Shown piece after piece: positions 6,426 to 7,739 of a stretch of DNA of 7,739 bases. This stretch comes from Firmicutes bacterium UBA5449. Lineage in GTDB: Bacteria; Bacillota; SHA-98; UBA4971. How positions within the stretch are numbered: the stretch's first letter is position 1; each line of letters begins with the position of its first letter. The position numbers and the translations under genes are program-made. Where the stretch lies: assembly GCA_002424305.1 (NCBI GenBank), contig DIQZ01000010.1, positions 28,729 to 36,467 of the forward strand. Reading direction: 5' to 3'. The notes under the pieces were generated by a model. It was not told the origin of the DNA. It made no database searches and worked only from the letters and a program-made list of their open reading frames with translations.

Positions 6426-6466
6426 ACACTATCCTATCTGAACCAGGGTAGGATAGTGTTCAGTTT
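6426..6466 (+). terminator. Likely intrinsic terminator of the kinase/DUF6504 unit
   Basis: ACACTATCCTA (6426-6436) pairs perfectly with TAGGATAGTGT (6449-6459). Three further inner pairs, two of them G-U, leave a loop of about six bases. The sequence after it (TTCAGTTT) is only moderately T-rich, so termination efficiency is uncertain. No T-run lies on the other side, so a + strand role is favoured. It sits 115 bases after the small gene. Confidence 0.6.
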
Positions 6467-6580
6467 AATGACTGACATCAGTGTTAGACCCTGAGTTTGT
6501 CGAGAGAATGCTGAGTTCTATGAAAGGCCTTGCTTCAGGTGGCATGATAGTAGACAGCAGAAGGGGGGTATTGTAAGGGT

Positions 6581-6611
6581 CCTAAAGAATCTGATAGATT
6601 TTAGGATTCTT
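6581..6611. repeat. Alternative stem-loops upstream of the aldolase start
   Basis: Two mutually exclusive folds are possible. One pairs CCTAA (6581-6585) with TTAGG (6601-6605) plus AATC (6588-6591) with GATT (6597-6600). The other pairs AAGAATC (6585-6591) with GATTCTT (6605-6611). Both end 12-18 bases before the GTG at 6624. A regulatory role is possible but unproven. Confidence 0.4.
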
Positions 6612-6623
6612 GCGCGACGACAG

Positions 6624-7676
6624 GTGAAGGCATTTATTGATCTTAGAAGCGATACTGTTACAAAGCCTACTGAAGAGATGCTCCAAGCCATGGTTTCAGC
6701 GCCTCTGGGAGATGACTGCAGCGGGGAAGATCCTACAGTTAACCGGCTGGAAGCATTAGCTGCAAGCAAAGTCGGCAAGGAGGCCGGTCTGCTGGTTCCT
6801 TCCGGCACAATGGGGAACTTAGTTTCTGTACTGGCCCATACCAAACATGGTGATGAGATAATCATGGAATCTGAATGCCACATGTATTACTATGAAGTTG
6901 GTAACATTTCTGCTGTGGCCGGCGTACTACCTAGATTTATCAGAGGTCATAATGGTGTGCTTGACCCTGATGATATTAGAAAGGCCATAAGGGGTACAGA
7001 CATTCATTATCCAACTCCTAAACTCGTAGCTGTAGAGAATACCCATAATCGCGGTGGCGGGACTGTTACGCCTTTGACAGTCAGTGGTGCTATCTGTGAT
7101 GTGTCTAGAGAAAGAGGGCTCTTAACCCACCTCGACGGCGCCCGAATATTCAATGCGGCTGTTGCTTTAGGAGTCGATGTTAGGGAAATTGCCACGCCAT
7201 TTGATTCGGTCATGTTTTGTCTTTCAAAAGGTTTGTCAGCCCCGATAGGTTCAATTGTTGCAGGTAGTCGAGATTTTGTTGAGCGTGCAAGGAAGTATCG
7301 AAAGATGCTTGGTGGAGGAATGCGTCAAGCAGGGGTTATAGCAGCAGCGGGAATTGTTGCCATAGAGATGATGACAGATAGACTTGAGGAAGATCACAGA
7401 TATGCACGTCTGCTAGGGGAAGGCCTGGCATCAATCCCCGGTATCCACGTAGCACTTGAGACTGTTCAAACTAACATGGTCTACTTTGATGTAGAGGGCC
7501 TTGGCCTTGATAGCTCCTCTTTCGCCGAAGCGCTTGAGGGATATCATGTGAAAGCCTCTCTTCGTCCTCCTACAGGCATAAGAATGGTTACGCATAGACA
7601 TATTTCCCGGGAAAACATCTCTTACGTACTGGATGTAGTTGGAGAAATTGCTGAAGATCATCTTATGTCGCAGTAG
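6624..7676 (+). CDS. ltaE: Low-specificity L-threonine aldolase
   Basis: This is a 350-residue PLP enzyme that cleaves L-threonine or L-allo-threonine to glycine and acetaldehyde, and usually accepts other beta-hydroxy amino acids. The family opening IDLRSDTVTKPT appears at residues 5-16. Further key elements are H86 in ECHMYYYE (ring-stacking histidine), D171 and R174 in HLDGARIFNAA, the PLP lysine K202 in LSKGLSAPIGS, and the C-terminal GIRMVTHRHIS. All sit about three residues later than in the well-studied Thermotoga enzyme as I recall its numbering, so the protein is complete and probably active. The start is GTG at 6624, which places the conserved opening near the N-terminus as in homologues. 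No ribosome site precedes it, and the frame stays open upstream beyond 6549, so a longer N-terminus is not fully excluded. It is the sole gene after a probable terminator and presumably has its own promoter, which I could not identify. Confidence 0.92.
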   Translation: MKAFIDLRSDTVTKPTEEMLQAMVSAPLGDDCSGEDPTVNRLEALAASKVGKEAGLLVPSGTMGNLVSVLAHTKHGDEIIMESECHMYYYEVGNISAVAGVLPRFIRGHNGVLDPDDIRKAIRGTDIHYPTPKLVAVENTHNRGGGTVTPLTVSGAICDVSRERGLLTHLDGARIFNAAVALGVDVREIATPFDSVMFCLSKGLSAPIGSIVAGSRDFVERARKYRKMLGGGMRQAGVIAAAGIVAIEMMTDRLEEDHRYARLLGEGLASIPGIHVALETVQTNMVYFDVEGLGLDSSSFAEALEGYHVKASLRPPTGIRMVTHRHISRENISYVLDVVGEIAEDHLMSQ

Positions 7677-7702
7677 CTTCTGCAGTCATAAGTCACTTTT
7701 GA

Positions 7703-7714
7703 ACTTATATAAGT
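7703..7714. repeat. 12-bp perfect palindrome downstream of ltaE
   Basis: ACTTATATAAGT reads identically on both strands. A further half copy, ATAAGT, lies at 7688-7693 and could pair with ACTTAT (7703-7708). The palindrome lies 26 bases after the ltaE stop and before a purine-rich AGGAG (7721-7725). It could be an operator for the next gene, which is outside the window. Confidence 0.4.
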
Positions 7715-7739
7715 ATGCGTAGGAGCGATAGGTCAAAAA

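Larger units (their letters stand above)
6311..6623. other. Gene-free spacer between the kinase unit and the threonine aldolase
   Basis: This 313-base stretch has no credible gene. It contains a small hairpin CTATC (6331-6335) / GATAG (6340-6344), flanked by ATGTC (6326-6330) and GACAT (6357-6361). A long terminator-like hairpin follows at 6426-6459, then a purine run AAGGGGGG at 6561-6568 and overlapping alternative stems at 6581-6611 just ahead of the aldolase start. A TTGACA at 6307-6312 overlaps the DUF6504-like stop codon but has no good -10 partner. No known riboswitch consensus was recognised. Confidence 0.5.

Noticed and set aside
6518..6883. Minus-strand open frame of 121 codons overlapping the aldolase start
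   Set aside because: It is the antisense shadow of a clearly conserved threonine aldolase and its product matches no family I know. The other minus-strand frames overlap real genes in the same way.

Overview
The window looks like chromosomal housekeeping sequence from a Gram-positive-type bacterium, most likely a poorly characterised Bacillota (Firmicutes) lineage. The evidence is a VanW/G5 cell-surface protein, a YkvI-type membrane protein, an AtpZ plus small AtpI-like membrane pair, good AGGAGG-type ribosome sites, and moderate base composition (not counted exactly). The lineage is inferred from gene content only. I see no insertion sequence, CRISPR array, tRNA, rRNA or phage gene. All eight convincing genes are on the + strand.

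Left part (1-3161): a gene-free left edge, then a YkvI-family polytopic membrane protein (288-1406), a 375-base spacer with an imperfect hairpin and a short direct repeat, and an exported VanW-family protein (1782-3161) with an N-terminal signal/anchor, a peptidoglycan-binding-like region, the VanW domain and a G5-like C-terminus.

Middle (3161-5050): a compact pair of small membrane proteins, AtpZ (3250-3516) and an AtpI/AtpR-like three-helix protein (3531-3821). They resemble the accessory genes that head F-type ATP synthase operons, but a PLP-dependent class I/II aminotransferase (3932-5050) follows them instead of atpB.

Right part (5051-7739): a spacer with an extended -10 promoter leads into a two-gene unit. 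The first gene is a thymidylate-kinase-like protein (5274-6020), the second a small DUF6504-like protein (6020-6310), joined by a TAATG stop/start overlap. A 313-base spacer with a long perfect-stem hairpin, probably a terminator, separates it from a low-specificity threonine aldolase (6624-7676). The last 63 bases hold a 12-bp palindrome and no terminator I can recognise.

The most unusual item is the thymidylate-kinase-like gene. Its P-loop lysine is replaced by cysteine, and it carries a hydrophilic C-terminal tail containing a QLDIGF hexapeptide that resembles a sliding-clamp-binding motif. Its translationally coupled partner belongs to a family of unknown function. The rest is ordinary metabolism and envelope biology. 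Several starts were moved from the longest reading frame because the ribosome binding site lies inside the longer version.
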